Source: an uncultured Mycoplasmatota bacterium
GTDB lineage: Bacteria; Bacillota_I; Bacilli_A; RF39; UBA660
Assembly (NCBI GenBank): GCA_948437815.1
Contig: CAOJKG010000021.1
Coordinates: forward strand, 1 to 13,719
DNA length: 13,719 nucleotides
Direction: 5' to 3'
Shown here piece after piece: positions 1 to 6,612 of the stretch. The stretch's first letter is position 1; each line of letters starts with the position of its first letter. The translations under genes were made by a program, and so were the position numbers. The notes under the pieces are model-generated. The model had not been told where the DNA came from, did not search any database, and saw nothing but the letters and a program-made list of their open reading frames with translations.

Positions 1-52
<52 letters not shown>

Positions 53-118
53 AAAGATTTATTTCAATCTATTAAATTTCAGTTTAATCTAAGCTACTCA
101 AAATTGACTTTTTAACTT

Positions 119-133
119 AGTTTTCAAAGATCA
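119..133 (-). promoter_or_regulatory. rRNA leader boxA antitermination element
   Basis: The minus strand reads TGATCTTTGAAAACT, a near-exact match to the rRNA boxA of low-GC Gram-positives (TGnTCTTTGAAAACT). BoxA RNA is bound by the NusB-NusE complex to protect rRNA transcription from Rho-dependent termination. It lies about 67 bases before the 16S start and just after the boxB-like hairpin at 140-161, the expected order. A small 6-bp hairpin (71-76 pairing with 83-88) lies between boxA and the 16S. Confidence 0.85.
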
Positions 134-139
134 TTTCTT

Positions 140-161
140 GCGTTGCTTCTTTTTGCATCGC
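140..161 (-). promoter_or_regulatory. boxB-like hairpin in rRNA leader
   Basis: On the minus strand GCGATGC (161-155) pairs with GCAACGC (146-140) around an 8-base A-rich loop, with one internal A-A mismatch. It sits immediately downstream of the predicted P2 start and 6 bases upstream of boxA, so transcripts from both promoters contain it. Position and shape match boxB-type hairpins of rRNA antitermination leaders. Assignment rests on position, not on a conserved sequence. Confidence 0.55.
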
Positions 162-169
162 GTGAAACT

Positions 170-198
170 AATATACCATTTCTGCGAGGCTTTGTCAA
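170..198 (-). promoter_or_regulatory. rRNA operon promoter P2 (proximal)
   Basis: On the minus strand, -35 TTGACA (198-193), 17-base spacer, -10 TATATT (175-170), with TGG just before the -10 (extended -10). Transcription should start near 163-161. A-tracts spaced roughly one helical turn apart lie directly upstream (about 199-247) and look like an UP-element or curved DNA. It is the second of two tandem promoters driving the 16S. Confidence 0.9.
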
Positions 199-265
199 CA
201 ACTTTTTTTAATTTTTTTACACTTTTTTCTAAGCTTTTAAGGGCTTTTTTCGTAAGTGCATAAGT

Positions 266-294
266 AATATAACAAATACCCTTCACAAAGTCAA
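266..294 (-). promoter_or_regulatory. rRNA operon promoter P1 (distal)
   Basis: On the minus strand, -35 TTGACT (294-289), 17-base spacer ending in TGT, -10 TATATT (271-266). The predicted start near 259 is a G, which in Bacillota rRNA promoters commonly links initiation to GTP level and stringent control. Upstream, 295-345 is a run of phased A-tracts on this strand, a likely UP element. It lies 96 bases (-10 to -10) upstream of P2. Confidence 0.88.
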
Positions 295-386
295 CACTTT
301 TTTAATTTTTTTTCGACTTTTTTTGCAATTTTTTATTTTTTCTTTGTTTTTGGGCTATTTTTTATTACTTTCTATATATCTTATGT

Positions 387-412
387 AAAAAAAAACTGTT
401 TATGACAGTTTT
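387..412 (-). terminator. Intrinsic terminator after the Ntdp/DUF402 gene
   Basis: On the minus strand AAAACTGT (412-405) pairs with ACAGTTTT (399-392) around a 5-base loop and runs into a nine-T tract ending at 387. It begins 36 bases after the stop codon of the gene at 448-984 and insulates that gene from the rRNA promoters downstream. Confidence 0.85.
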
Positions 413-447
413 AAAAAAATTTTTATTTTTTATTAATTTTTGCATTT

Positions 448-984
448 TTAATCTTCATTTATTATATTTTTGTATATTTGATAATACTTTTCGACCAATC
501 CTTTTTCAAATGGTCCTTCATCATTTCTTTTCATATTTATAAGATTTGAAAGTTCATTTTTTATTATTAGTTGTATTTCTTTTGGATAGTTCATTATTCT
601 TTTATGATAATTGTACTCATTGTAATCTAAAATTTTAAATCCACCATCTGGAAAAACTCTTAAATCTAAGTCATAATCTATATATTTGATTGTATTTCCA
701 TCAATTAAATATGGTGTGGCTATATTACAATAGTAAAATAAGCCATATTCTTTTAGTTGGCCTATTATATTAAACCAATGCTTTTTATAAAAAAATAATA
801 TCGCCGGTTCTTTGGCTCTATAACTGCGACCATCTGCTTCAGTTAATTTAGCTTTATTATTGGCTACTATAATCTTTTCATTATCATTATATAGAACTAT
901 TGCTTCATCACACAGTTGATGGAGCTGGCCATTATGTTTATAACAATGAATTTGCAGTTTATCTCCTATTTCTATGTTTTTCAT
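448..984 (-). CDS. Nucleoside tri-/diphosphate phosphatase, Ntdp/DUF402 family
   Basis: This 178-residue soluble protein matches the Ntdp family (S. aureus SA1684, B. subtilis YgaC, formerly UPF0374/DUF402) over its full length. These enzymes hydrolyse nucleoside tri- and diphosphates with a divalent metal. Visible family blocks are CYKHNGQLH (14-22), EADGRSYRAKEPA (49-61), KHWFNII (68-74), FYYCN (83-87), the acidic YIDYDLD (101-107) likely to bind metal, and GPF (157-159). Length equals the family norm. The start is fixed by an in-frame TAG five codons upstream and a promoter 34 bases upstream; the ribosome site is weak (purine-rich GAAAAAGAAA). It is a single-gene unit with its own promoter and terminator. 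Family assignment is firm; cellular substrate is not shown by sequence. Confidence 0.9.
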   Translation of the reverse strand: MKNIEIGDKLQIHCYKHNGQLHQLCDEAIVLYNDNEKIIVANNKAKLTEADGRSYRAKEPAILFFYKKHWFNIIGQLKEYGLFYYCNIATPYLIDGNTIKYIDYDLDLRVFPDGGFKILDYNEYNYHKRIMNYPKEIQLIIKNELSNLINMKRNDEGPFEKGLVEKYYQIYKNIINED

Positions 985-1017
985 TTTCTTTTTCGCCTAT
1001 TCCTTCATATATAACTT

Positions 1018-1046
1018 ATTATACCAAATATTAAAAAAAATCACAA
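1018..1046 (-). promoter_or_regulatory. Promoter of the Ntdp/DUF402 gene
   Basis: On the minus strand, -35 TTGTGA (1046-1041), 17-base spacer ending in TGG, -10 TATAAT (1023-1018). Predicted start is near 1011, giving a leader of about 27 bases. The -35 hexamer lies inside the 3' arm of the terminator of the upstream protease gene, so the two signals share DNA. Confidence 0.8.
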
Positions 1047-1074
1047 TTTACTTTTTTAGTATTTAATTGTGATT
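1033..1074 (-). terminator. Intrinsic terminator after the S41 protease gene
   Basis: On the minus strand AATCACAATT (1074-1065) pairs perfectly with AATTGTGATT (1048-1039). The loop contains a further TACT/AGTA pairing, and an eight-T tract (1040-1033) follows. It lies about 80 bases after the stop of the protease gene. Its descending arm doubles as the -35 region of the next promoter. Confidence 0.88.
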
Positions 1075-1155
1075 ACATTTTTCGTGATTCATTCCAGTTT
1101 TATTATCATAGTTTTATTCAAAAAAACATAATATGGCTTATAAAATGCCACAACT

Positions 1156-2391
1156 TTAATTATTTTCTGTTTCTAAACCTTTTTCTACTGATAATATGCT
1201 TATAGCTTTTTCTAGTTGTCTATCTATAATTTCAGTTACTCTTCCCTCTTCATCAAGTATTTCTTCATTACTCACTAAATAATTTGGAGTTATTCCAATT
1301 TCGTCAATACATGTACCATTTGGAGTTAACCAGTAGGCAGAAGTGTATTTCACCATAGATCCATCATCTAGTTTCATTGTTTGTTGGACTTTTCCTTTAC
1401 CAAATGTTGTTTCACCTACCAAATCTGCTCCATAACTCTCTTTTAATGCCGCTGCCATGATTTCTGATGCTGAGGCAGTATTATTATTAGTTAATATTAC
1501 TATTGGATACTCGCGATGCTCGTCCGTTTCGTCAAAATAATGGTTTACTTGATTCTTTTCATTTAAACTATATATTTTTTCACCTTTTTTAATAAACATA
1601 CTTGTAACTTTACTGGCCATATCTAAATATCCTCCAGTATTGTTGCGTAAATCTATTATTAATGATGTTATTCCTTCATTTTCTAACTTTTTAAGAGCTT
1701 TTTCCATTTGTATGTCTAAAGTGCTTGAGAAAGCATCGATACTCATATAACCGATCTTAGTATTTTCAATTAAATTATATTCAATATTTGGAGAAATAAT
1801 ATTTTCATTTTTTACTGATACACTTAATATTTCTTCCCCACGTTTTAGTTTCAAAGTAAAATAGTCTTTATTACTTTTTATCATATTTACTACTTCAGCA
1901 GCACTTATACTACTAACATCAATATCATTTACACCAATAATAATATCACCAGCTTGAATTCCTGCCTTACTCGCTGGTGTATCATCATATACTTTTGTAA
2001 TTGATTTGTCCTCGTTGCTTATCGCTACTCCTATCCCGTTATATTTTCCGGCTAATTGAGTCATTAAATCATTAGTATTATCATTATTTAAATAACCAGT
2101 ATAATCGTCGCCTAAATAATTCATCATGGCAGTTATCGCTTTTTCTAATAATTCCTCTTTATTTACATCTTGATAGTAATCAGACGTAATATTTGCATAT
2201 ATTTCTAAAAATTGATTAAGCTTTTCATCTTTTGATAAATCAGAATAACTTAGCTTGTTACCAATTTTATTGTTGTTGTATATAATAACACCCGTTGTTA
2301 ATGCTGAAATAATACTTGTTGCTACAACTATGGCCAATATCCATCCTAGATTAAATACTTTACTGCTATTCTTATTTTCTGTATTATTCAT
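1156..2391 (-). CDS. C-terminal processing protease, S41 family (CtpA/CtpB type)
   Basis: A 411-residue membrane-anchored serine protease that would act outside the membrane on envelope proteins. A short basic/polar N-terminus is followed by one membrane helix (about 16-38). A PDZ domain (about 105-190) contains YNGIGVAIS, TPASKAGIQAGDII and GVNDIDV. The protease domain follows, with LRNNTGGYLD (248-257), TASASEI and TFGKGKVQQ. By alignment with E. coli Prc and B. subtilis CtpB (Ser and Lys 25 apart, Gln four after Lys), the triad is Ser307, Lys332, Gln336, all present, so the enzyme should be active. No C-terminal peptidoglycan-binding domain is seen. The ATG at 2391 has AGAGGGAG about 6 bases upstream. 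It is a single-gene unit with its own promoter (2510-2538) and terminator. Whether it serves signalling, cell-wall enzymes or quality control is not evident. Confidence 0.94.
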   Translation of the reverse strand: MNNTENKNSSKVFNLGWILAIVVATSIISALTTGVIIYNNNKIGNKLSYSDLSKDEKLNQFLEIYANITSDYYQDVNKEELLEKAITAMMNYLGDDYTGYLNNDNTNDLMTQLAGKYNGIGVAISNEDKSITKVYDDTPASKAGIQAGDIIIGVNDIDVSSISAAEVVNMIKSNKDYFTLKLKRGEEILSVSVKNENIISPNIEYNLIENTKIGYMSIDAFSSTLDIQMEKALKKLENEGITSLIIDLRNNTGGYLDMASKVTSMFIKKGEKIYSLNEKNQVNHYFDETDEHREYPIVILTNNNTASASEIMAAALKESYGADLVGETTFGKGKVQQTMKLDDGSMVKYTSAYWLTPNGTCIDEIGITPNYLVSNEEILDEEGRVTEIIDRQLEKAISILSVEKGLETENN

Positions 2392-2509
2392 TTATATTCT
2401 CCCTCTATTTTAATTTTTACTATATAGTTATATTATCATACTTTTTAATTATTTTAAATGTTTTAGTTTTCATTTTCTAATTTATAACTTAATTTATTAT
2501 AACAACTTT

Positions 2510-2538
2510 ATTATATCATACGAATTTTTGTACGTCAA
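2510..2538 (-). promoter_or_regulatory. Promoter of the S41 protease gene
   Basis: On the minus strand, -35 TTGACG (2538-2533), 17-base spacer ending in TGA, -10 TATAAT (2515-2510). Predicted start is near 2503, giving an AT-rich leader of about 112 bases, the longest among the protein genes here. No riboswitch-like structure was recognised in it. Confidence 0.82.
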
Positions 2539-2587
2539 TATTAACATTTCGCTTTTTATTCTTTACTATATGTTTTTCTAACTCAAT

Positions 2588-2616
2588 AAAAAACATTCAA
2601 ATTATTCTGAATGCTT
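2588..2616 (-). terminator. Intrinsic terminator after the membrane-anchored protein gene
   Basis: On the minus strand AAGCATTCA (2616-2608) pairs with TGAATGTTT (2599-2591), one G-T wobble, 8-base loop, and runs into a T tract (2593-2588). It begins 8 bases after the stop codon at 2624. Confidence 0.82.
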
Positions 2617-2623
2617 TTCTTTA

Positions 2624-3193
2624 TTATTTATTATCTGTTTCTTTTTCTTTATATTCTAATTCTTTGGCTATTTCCTCAGCATTAGTTATAGCTTTAGAAA
2701 TTTTGCCGTCAGCTACTTTTATTAAAGCTAATTTGCCTACTTTAAATTCATCAAAGTTTGTTGTATTGATGTTTATTTCTTCTTCATTATCAGTTACATA
2801 TTTCTGATTTAGTGGATTGTTTAAATTCGCAAAATATATATTAATAAAATCATCATTATCCTTATTTTTACTATAATTAGACATAAAACCACTATAATAG
2901 GCAGCTTGTAAATCTTCTGTATCATACATTAAAACATAGTATTCCTTGTCTATTTTGTTAAACATATTACCTATTAAGGTTGTACTGTAATTAATTGCTC
3001 CTTTAGTTGTTTCACTACTTTCTTCTTTTTTATTAAATAAGTCTTTGGTTACAAAAGCTCTAGTTAAAAAATATACTCCTACTACTAAGATAATTAGAAC
3101 TACTAATATTTTTATAAATTGCTTTAGTTCCACTTGTTCTTCTGTTTCATATTTATCCATTTTTATTCTTTTGCTATTTTTTTTATTTGTCAT
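2624..3193 (-). CDS. Membrane-anchored protein of unknown function, possibly thioredoxin-like without cysteines
   Basis: A 189-residue protein I cannot assign to a named family. A polar, basic cytoplasmic N-terminus (1-25) is followed by one membrane helix (about 26-47) and an outward-facing domain. The domain reads as strand-helix-strand (YYVLMYD, helix, INIYFANLN), then a Thr/Asn-rich stretch, then KLALIKVADGKISKAI and a terminal helix. That ending resembles the last strands and helix of thioredoxin folds (a value, then xDGKxxK, then a helix), but there is no CxxC, so a redox role is unlikely. The fold is inference only. The reading frame stays open 21 codons further to an ATG at 3256, but a strong promoter (-10 at 3217-3212) lies inside that extension. 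The ATG at 3193 also has AGGGTG about 7 bases upstream, so 3193 is the start. Confidence 0.75.
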   Translation of the reverse strand: MTNKKNSKRIKMDKYETEEQVELKQFIKILVVLIILVVGVYFLTRAFVTKDLFNKKEESSETTKGAINYSTTLIGNMFNKIDKEYYVLMYDTEDLQAAYYSGFMSNYSKNKDNDDFINIYFANLNNPLNQKYVTDNEEEININTTNFDEFKVGKLALIKVADGKISKAITNAEEIAKELEYKEKETDNK

Positions 3194-3211
3194 CTTTTTC
3201 ACCCTGCTTAA

Positions 3212-3240
3212 ATTATAGCAAGAAAAAAAGAAGAAAGCAA
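3212..3240 (-). promoter_or_regulatory. Promoter of the membrane-anchored protein gene; decides its start codon
   Basis: On the minus strand, -35 TTGCTT (3240-3235), 17-base spacer ending in TGC, -10 TATAAT (3217-3212). Predicted start is near 3205, so the leader would be only about 12 bases, with the AGGGTG ribosome site at its very 5' end. Because it lies downstream of the ATG at 3256, that ATG cannot be the start of transcripts from this promoter. Confidence 0.78.
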
Positions 3241-3427
3241 CTATGTTTATATCCATTTGTATTTCATTGTTTTTTATGATAATTTTTGTTTACTTTTCAA
3301 TCAATACTATTCTTTCTTTATATACTGCTAAAACCAATAACATATTTTATTCAATTATTTTTTATTGTTAATAATTTCTTTCCTCTTAAGCCTTTATTTT
3401 AAAATTCAACTAATTATAGTAGGTATT

Positions 3428-4555
3428 TTATTTCGTTCCCACAACTGTTTTGGTATTTCCTAAAGACTCAGCGATAGTTACCATTTCTTCAGTTGATAAA
3501 TCACTACTTGTTAAATAGTATGATAACCCTTCACTATTCCAGACAAGAGAATTGGCACTTTTAGCAGCGATGGTATCACTAAGCATTACTGGATCACCAT
3601 ATACTGGAATTATCTCAAATTCATTGGCAACATTTGCTACTTCTTCAATTAAGACAAAGTTCTTTTCACCTGCGAAAGTTAATATTACACGATTTCCATC
3701 ATCTGTATCTACTTTCTCACTATTTGATAAATACGTCTCACTTGGTATATATAAAGGATATATAATACTATCTATAATATTACTTGATTTTTTGTCACAT
3801 TCTTCATTAGTACAATTTTCTTTATTAGTATTATCACTTGTGTTCTTATCATTACCATCAGTTTTATTTTCACCTTTATTTTCAGTTTTATTGTCTTTTT
3901 TATCGTCTTTATTCTTATCTTCATTTTGCTTATTAACATCAATTAATTTGTCTAAAGCAAAATCTTCTTCTTCTAAACCACCTTTTAAATTAACACTTGA
4001 AAACATTACTTTTATATTTACAATATTTTCATTATTATATACTTCAACACTTTCTAAATTCATGTTTTTATCAAAATATATTTTTTGATATGTTAATTCT
4101 TTATTATTAGGATAATTTACCTTACTTTTTATGACATATCCTTTGTCTTTTTCTTCTATTGTCATTTCTTTGTCATTTTTGATATCTTTTAAGATGGAAG
4201 ATAATATGTATGATTGGCTACTATTTTCTGGCCATTCACTTTGAAACTTGAAACTTTTATTTAATGCTGGAGTTACAACGTATACTCCATCTTTATTCTT
4301 TAATATTATTTGTTCGTGATTATTGGTTTGGTTAACTAGTGTAACTTTATAAAAATTATCTTTTAAATATGATGCTTCTAGACTATATGTAAAAGTTTCT
4401 TCATTACTTAATATCTCCATGTTCCCTTTTAAGACATATGATTTTGCATTGCTAATGCTTTTTTCAAACTTTCCTACTAAGTCCTCTGGTTTCTTTTTGC
4501 CACATCCTGTTAGTACTAACATTAAAACCAGACTTAATATAGCTATTTTTTTCAT
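3428..4555 (-). CDS. Lipoprotein with LolA/RseB-like domain and DUF4367-like C-terminus
   Basis: A 375-residue predicted surface lipoprotein. The signal peptide is short, with lipobox LTGC and lipidated Cys18. Residues about 25-205 have the repeating-strand pattern of LolA/RseB-fold lipoproteins such as B. subtilis YdcC and clostridial GerS: a first helix ending in KSYVLKGNMEI, then KDGVYVVTPALNKSFKF, then a strand with KIYFDKNMNLESVEVY. Residues about 209-258 form a Lys/Asn/Asp/Glu linker holding the only two other cysteines (C248, C253). The C-terminal part (about 262-375) resembles DUF4367, with GDPVMLSD, NSLVWNSEGLSYYL and a closing LSTEEMVTIAESL. The ATG at 4555 has AAAGGAAG 6 bases upstream. 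It has its own unit after the polymer operon terminator. No clear terminator follows it. Such proteins bind lipid or lipoprotein partners or sense envelope stress; the role here is unknown. Confidence 0.8.
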   Translation of the reverse strand: MKKIAILSLVLMLVLTGCGKKKPEDLVGKFEKSISNAKSYVLKGNMEILSNEETFTYSLEASYLKDNFYKVTLVNQTNNHEQIILKNKDGVYVVTPALNKSFKFQSEWPENSSQSYILSSILKDIKNDKEMTIEEKDKGYVIKSKVNYPNNKELTYQKIYFDKNMNLESVEVYNNENIVNIKVMFSSVNLKGGLEEEDFALDKLIDVNKQNEDKNKDDKKDNKTENKGENKTDGNDKNTSDNTNKENCTNEECDKKSSNIIDSIIYPLYIPSETYLSNSEKVDTDDGNRVILTFAGEKNFVLIEEVANVANEFEIIPVYGDPVMLSDTIAAKSANSLVWNSEGLSYYLTSSDLSTEEMVTIAESLGNTKTVVGTK

Positions 4556-4591
4556 AACACACTTCCTTTTCTAATTAAAATATATTGTTCT

Positions 4592-4620
4592 ATTATAAAA
4601 ATATTCTTCTATTTCAAAAA
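4592..4620 (-). promoter_or_regulatory. Possible promoter of the lipoprotein gene
   Basis: On the minus strand a perfect -10 TATAAT (4597-4592) lies 36 bases before the start codon. The -35 is poor (TTTTTG at 17 bases, or TTTTGA at 16) and there is no TG extension, unlike the other promoters in this window. Supported mainly by position between an upstream terminator and the gene. Confidence 0.45.
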
Positions 4621-4634
4621 ATTATCTTTATAAT

Positions 4635-4665
4635 AAAAAAATGCTAGCTTTTACTTGCTAACATT
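4635..4665 (-). terminator. Intrinsic terminator of the polymer operon, after the VanZ-family gene
   Basis: On the minus strand AATGTTAGC (4665-4657) pairs with GCTAGCATT (4648-4640), one G-T wobble, 8-base loop, and runs into a seven-T tract (4641-4635). Its first base is the last base of the stop codon of the VanZ-family gene. Confidence 0.88.
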
Positions 4666-5159
4666 TAATGTTTTTGTACTATTTTATTATTTTGTCTTAA
4701 TCTTATCTTGGAACTTCCATATAATATCAAAATACCTGTACTACTTCCTAAAGTATCAATTATACAATCATAAAACCTAGCTGTTCTTCCTGGTATAAAT
4801 ATTTGATGTATCTCGTCTAAACTACCAAATATAAAACATATAATTATACTTATTAATACTACTTTATTAATATTATAAGTGCTTAATAATAAATAGATAA
4901 TTATTCCTAATATAAAATATATACTAAAATGAGCTGTTTTACGAACTATAAATCTGGTACTCTCTATTATATCTTTTTTCTTAGTTTCTTTTATATTTTT
5001 ATTAGTAATACTACTTACTTTATCAATTATTGTACTTGTAAATGCATCAGATGTACTTTCACTTTTTTTACCAGGTTCTCCTGAAAAGATAAATATTGTT
5101 GTTAATACTAATACTAAAAGAGTGTATAAAACTATTCTTTTTACTTTTTTATTTTTCAT
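4665..5159 (-). CDS. VanZ family membrane protein
   Basis: A 164-residue membrane protein of the VanZ family. It has an N-terminal helix (about 8-26), then the family mark SGEPG with a Ser-rich stretch (26-38). The second block RKTAHFSIYFILG (73-85) begins a helix pair. The third block DEIHQIFIPGRTARFYD (115-131) is followed by the closing DTLGSSTG and a last helix. The charged signature residues are all present. VanZ itself gives low-level teicoplanin resistance; for most homologues, including this one, the reaction is unknown. It overlaps the LCP gene by 11 bases and has AAGAGGT 6 bases before its ATG, so translation is probably coupled to the LCP gene. As last gene of a surface polymer operon, a role in the cell wall or with lipid-linked intermediates is plausible but not shown. 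There are no vanHAX-type genes nearby, so a resistance call is not justified. Confidence 0.9.
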   Translation of the reverse strand: MKNKKVKRIVLYTLLVLVLTTIFIFSGEPGKKSESTSDAFTSTIIDKVSSITNKNIKETKKKDIIESTRFIVRKTAHFSIYFILGIIIYLLLSTYNINKVVLISIIICFIFGSLDEIHQIFIPGRTARFYDCIIDTLGSSTGILILYGSSKIRLRQNNKIVQKH

Positions 5160-6603
5160 TTAATACCTCTTTTATTTTGTCTTTAGCACTATTTACACTA
5201 TTCCAATTTGGTTCCATGACATATAATTTATATTTTGTTCCCATACTATATGTGTAATTACTACTATTATATCCAGTAACAGCGATACTTTCTATTTCCC
5301 ATTTAGCCATATCATTTAATTGACTTTTTATAAACATGGATATTAAATCTATAGGCATATCTGTTTCAAATGAACCATTTAAACTCGTAAGAATACTATT
5401 ATATTTACTTATTAATACTTTAGAACTACTAATTTTATCAATTATAGCAGTTATAACTTGTTGTTGATTTTCTCCTCTATGATTATCTCCACTTACATAA
5501 GCATATCGTTCACGTGCATATGCTAAAGCTTCTTCGCCATTTAAATGATTCCACCCCTTTTTAATATAAACTTTCTTATTGGTGTATGCTCTAAATGATT
5601 TATCAGAATATATATCTATTCCATCAATCGCATTTACTACTTTTATTAAACTATCAAAATTTACTCTTAAATAATAATTGATATCTATATTATATAAGTC
5701 TTCTAAGGTAGTAATACTTTTTTCAATGCCATATATTCCCGCGTGGGTTAGTTTATCTTTTAATCCACTTGTATTATGTAACTGCACGTAATAATCTCTT
5801 GGCGTATTTAATAAAAGAATCTTCTTTGTTTTAGGATTAACAACTACTATTTGATTAACATCACTTCTACCTCTTACGGAACTAACACTGCCATATCTAT
5901 CGATACCGCTTATATATAAAATAAAGGGACTATCATTAACAGCAATATTATTATCTTCTATGTGAGTTTTAACTTCTATTTCAAAATTTTCAATAACTTT
6001 AATCTTATTTTCAAATTCTGGTATCTCTTCTTTAATTAAATTTAAATAGCTTTCCTCTAACACTATTCCTTCTACTTCTTTATTAATTAACATATCTGGT
6101 AAAATGCTAAATTCTTCAACTAACATTTCTTTATATTTTATTTTCTTTTTTAAATAATCTTTAATACTTTCTTCAGATTCATTTTTGATATATGCAATAC
6201 TTTTATCTTCTAAATCTTTTATTGTATTAATTTCACTTTCTTTTAATGTAATAAGCGTAAATGTTACTTTGCTATATTTATTAATGGCAATATTATTTAA
6301 GAACTCATATGTGTTTCTTAAATATCCTGTAAAATATATACTTGTGATTGTACTTATTACAATAATAAATAAACCTAATATTTTTAATATTCTATTTTTC
6401 TTTCTTATAGTTAAAATAAATATTAGTAATAGAATAAGACCTAATATTGTAAAGCCCATCACTAAATACTTTATTGGTATGATATTTATAATAAATAAAT
6501 AATAACTAAATATACTGATTGATATAAAACATATCGCTCCTAATATTCCTAATATTATATTTAAGATTAAATCTTTATTTAGCCCTTTTTTCTTTCCTTG
6601 CAT
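5149..6603 (-). CDS. LytR-CpsA-Psr (LCP) glycopolymer ligase, CpsA-type with accessory domain
   Basis: A 484-residue membrane protein expected to transfer the finished polymer from its undecaprenyl-pyrophosphate carrier to peptidoglycan, outside the membrane. Three N-terminal helices (about 12-36, 44-66, 73-93) are followed by an accessory domain (about 113-210). That domain reads like a type-2 periplasmic-binding fold (TIKDLEDKSIAYIKNESEES). The LCP domain (about 225-484) has GIDRYGSVSSVRGRSDV (233-249), TPRDYYV (267-273), KLTHAGIYG (284-292), YARERY (362-367) and RGENQQQVI (376-384), with the usual Arg and Asp residues for pyrophosphate and metal binding. Length and layout (three helices, accessory, LCP) match streptococcal CpsA rather than the single-helix LytR/TagU. 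The ATG at 6603 has AGGGGG overlapping the stop of the flippase gene 9 bases away. It overlaps the next gene by 11 bases. Confidence 0.93.
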   Translation of the reverse strand: MQGKKKGLNKDLILNIILGILGAICFISISIFSYYLFIINIIPIKYLVMGFTILGLILLLIFILTIRKKNRILKILGLFIIVISTITSIYFTGYLRNTYEFLNNIAINKYSKVTFTLITLKESEINTIKDLEDKSIAYIKNESEESIKDYLKKKIKYKEMLVEEFSILPDMLINKEVEGIVLEESYLNLIKEEIPEFENKIKVIENFEIEVKTHIEDNNIAVNDSPFILYISGIDRYGSVSSVRGRSDVNQIVVVNPKTKKILLLNTPRDYYVQLHNTSGLKDKLTHAGIYGIEKSITTLEDLYNIDINYYLRVNFDSLIKVVNAIDGIDIYSDKSFRAYTNKKVYIKKGWNHLNGEEALAYARERYAYVSGDNHRGENQQQVITAIIDKISSSKVLISKYNSILTSLNGSFETDMPIDLISMFIKSQLNDMAKWEIESIAVTGYNSSNYTYSMGTKYKLYVMEPNWNSVNSAKDKIKEVLNEK

Positions 6604-6612
6604 ATTATCCCC

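Noticed and set aside
1134..1148. GGC...GCC short inverted repeat after the protease gene
   Set aside because: Only 3-4 pairs and no T tract right after it; the strong terminator at 1033-1074 explains the end.
3276..3371. 31-codon plus-strand open frame in the gap before the lipoprotein gene's 3' end
   Set aside because: No ribosome site and no promoter; AT-rich gaps give such frames by chance. Nothing else was seen in 3257-3427.
3354..3390. AT-only inverted repeats after the lipoprotein gene considered as a terminator
   Set aside because: Stems are A-T only or have long loops, with no clear T tract; too weak to call.
3552..4088. 178-codon open frame on the plus strand
   Set aside because: It is antisense to the lipoprotein gene; its Leu/Ser-rich translation mirrors the charged linker read backwards, and it has no ribosome site or family match.
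4665..5159. VanZ gene as a glycopeptide resistance determinant
   Set aside because: No vanHAX or regulator genes nearby, and VanZ-family proteins are widespread with unknown roles.
6185..6502. 105-codon plus-strand open frame
   Set aside because: Antisense to the membrane and accessory region of the LCP gene; hydrophobic only because the opposite strand is AT-rich.
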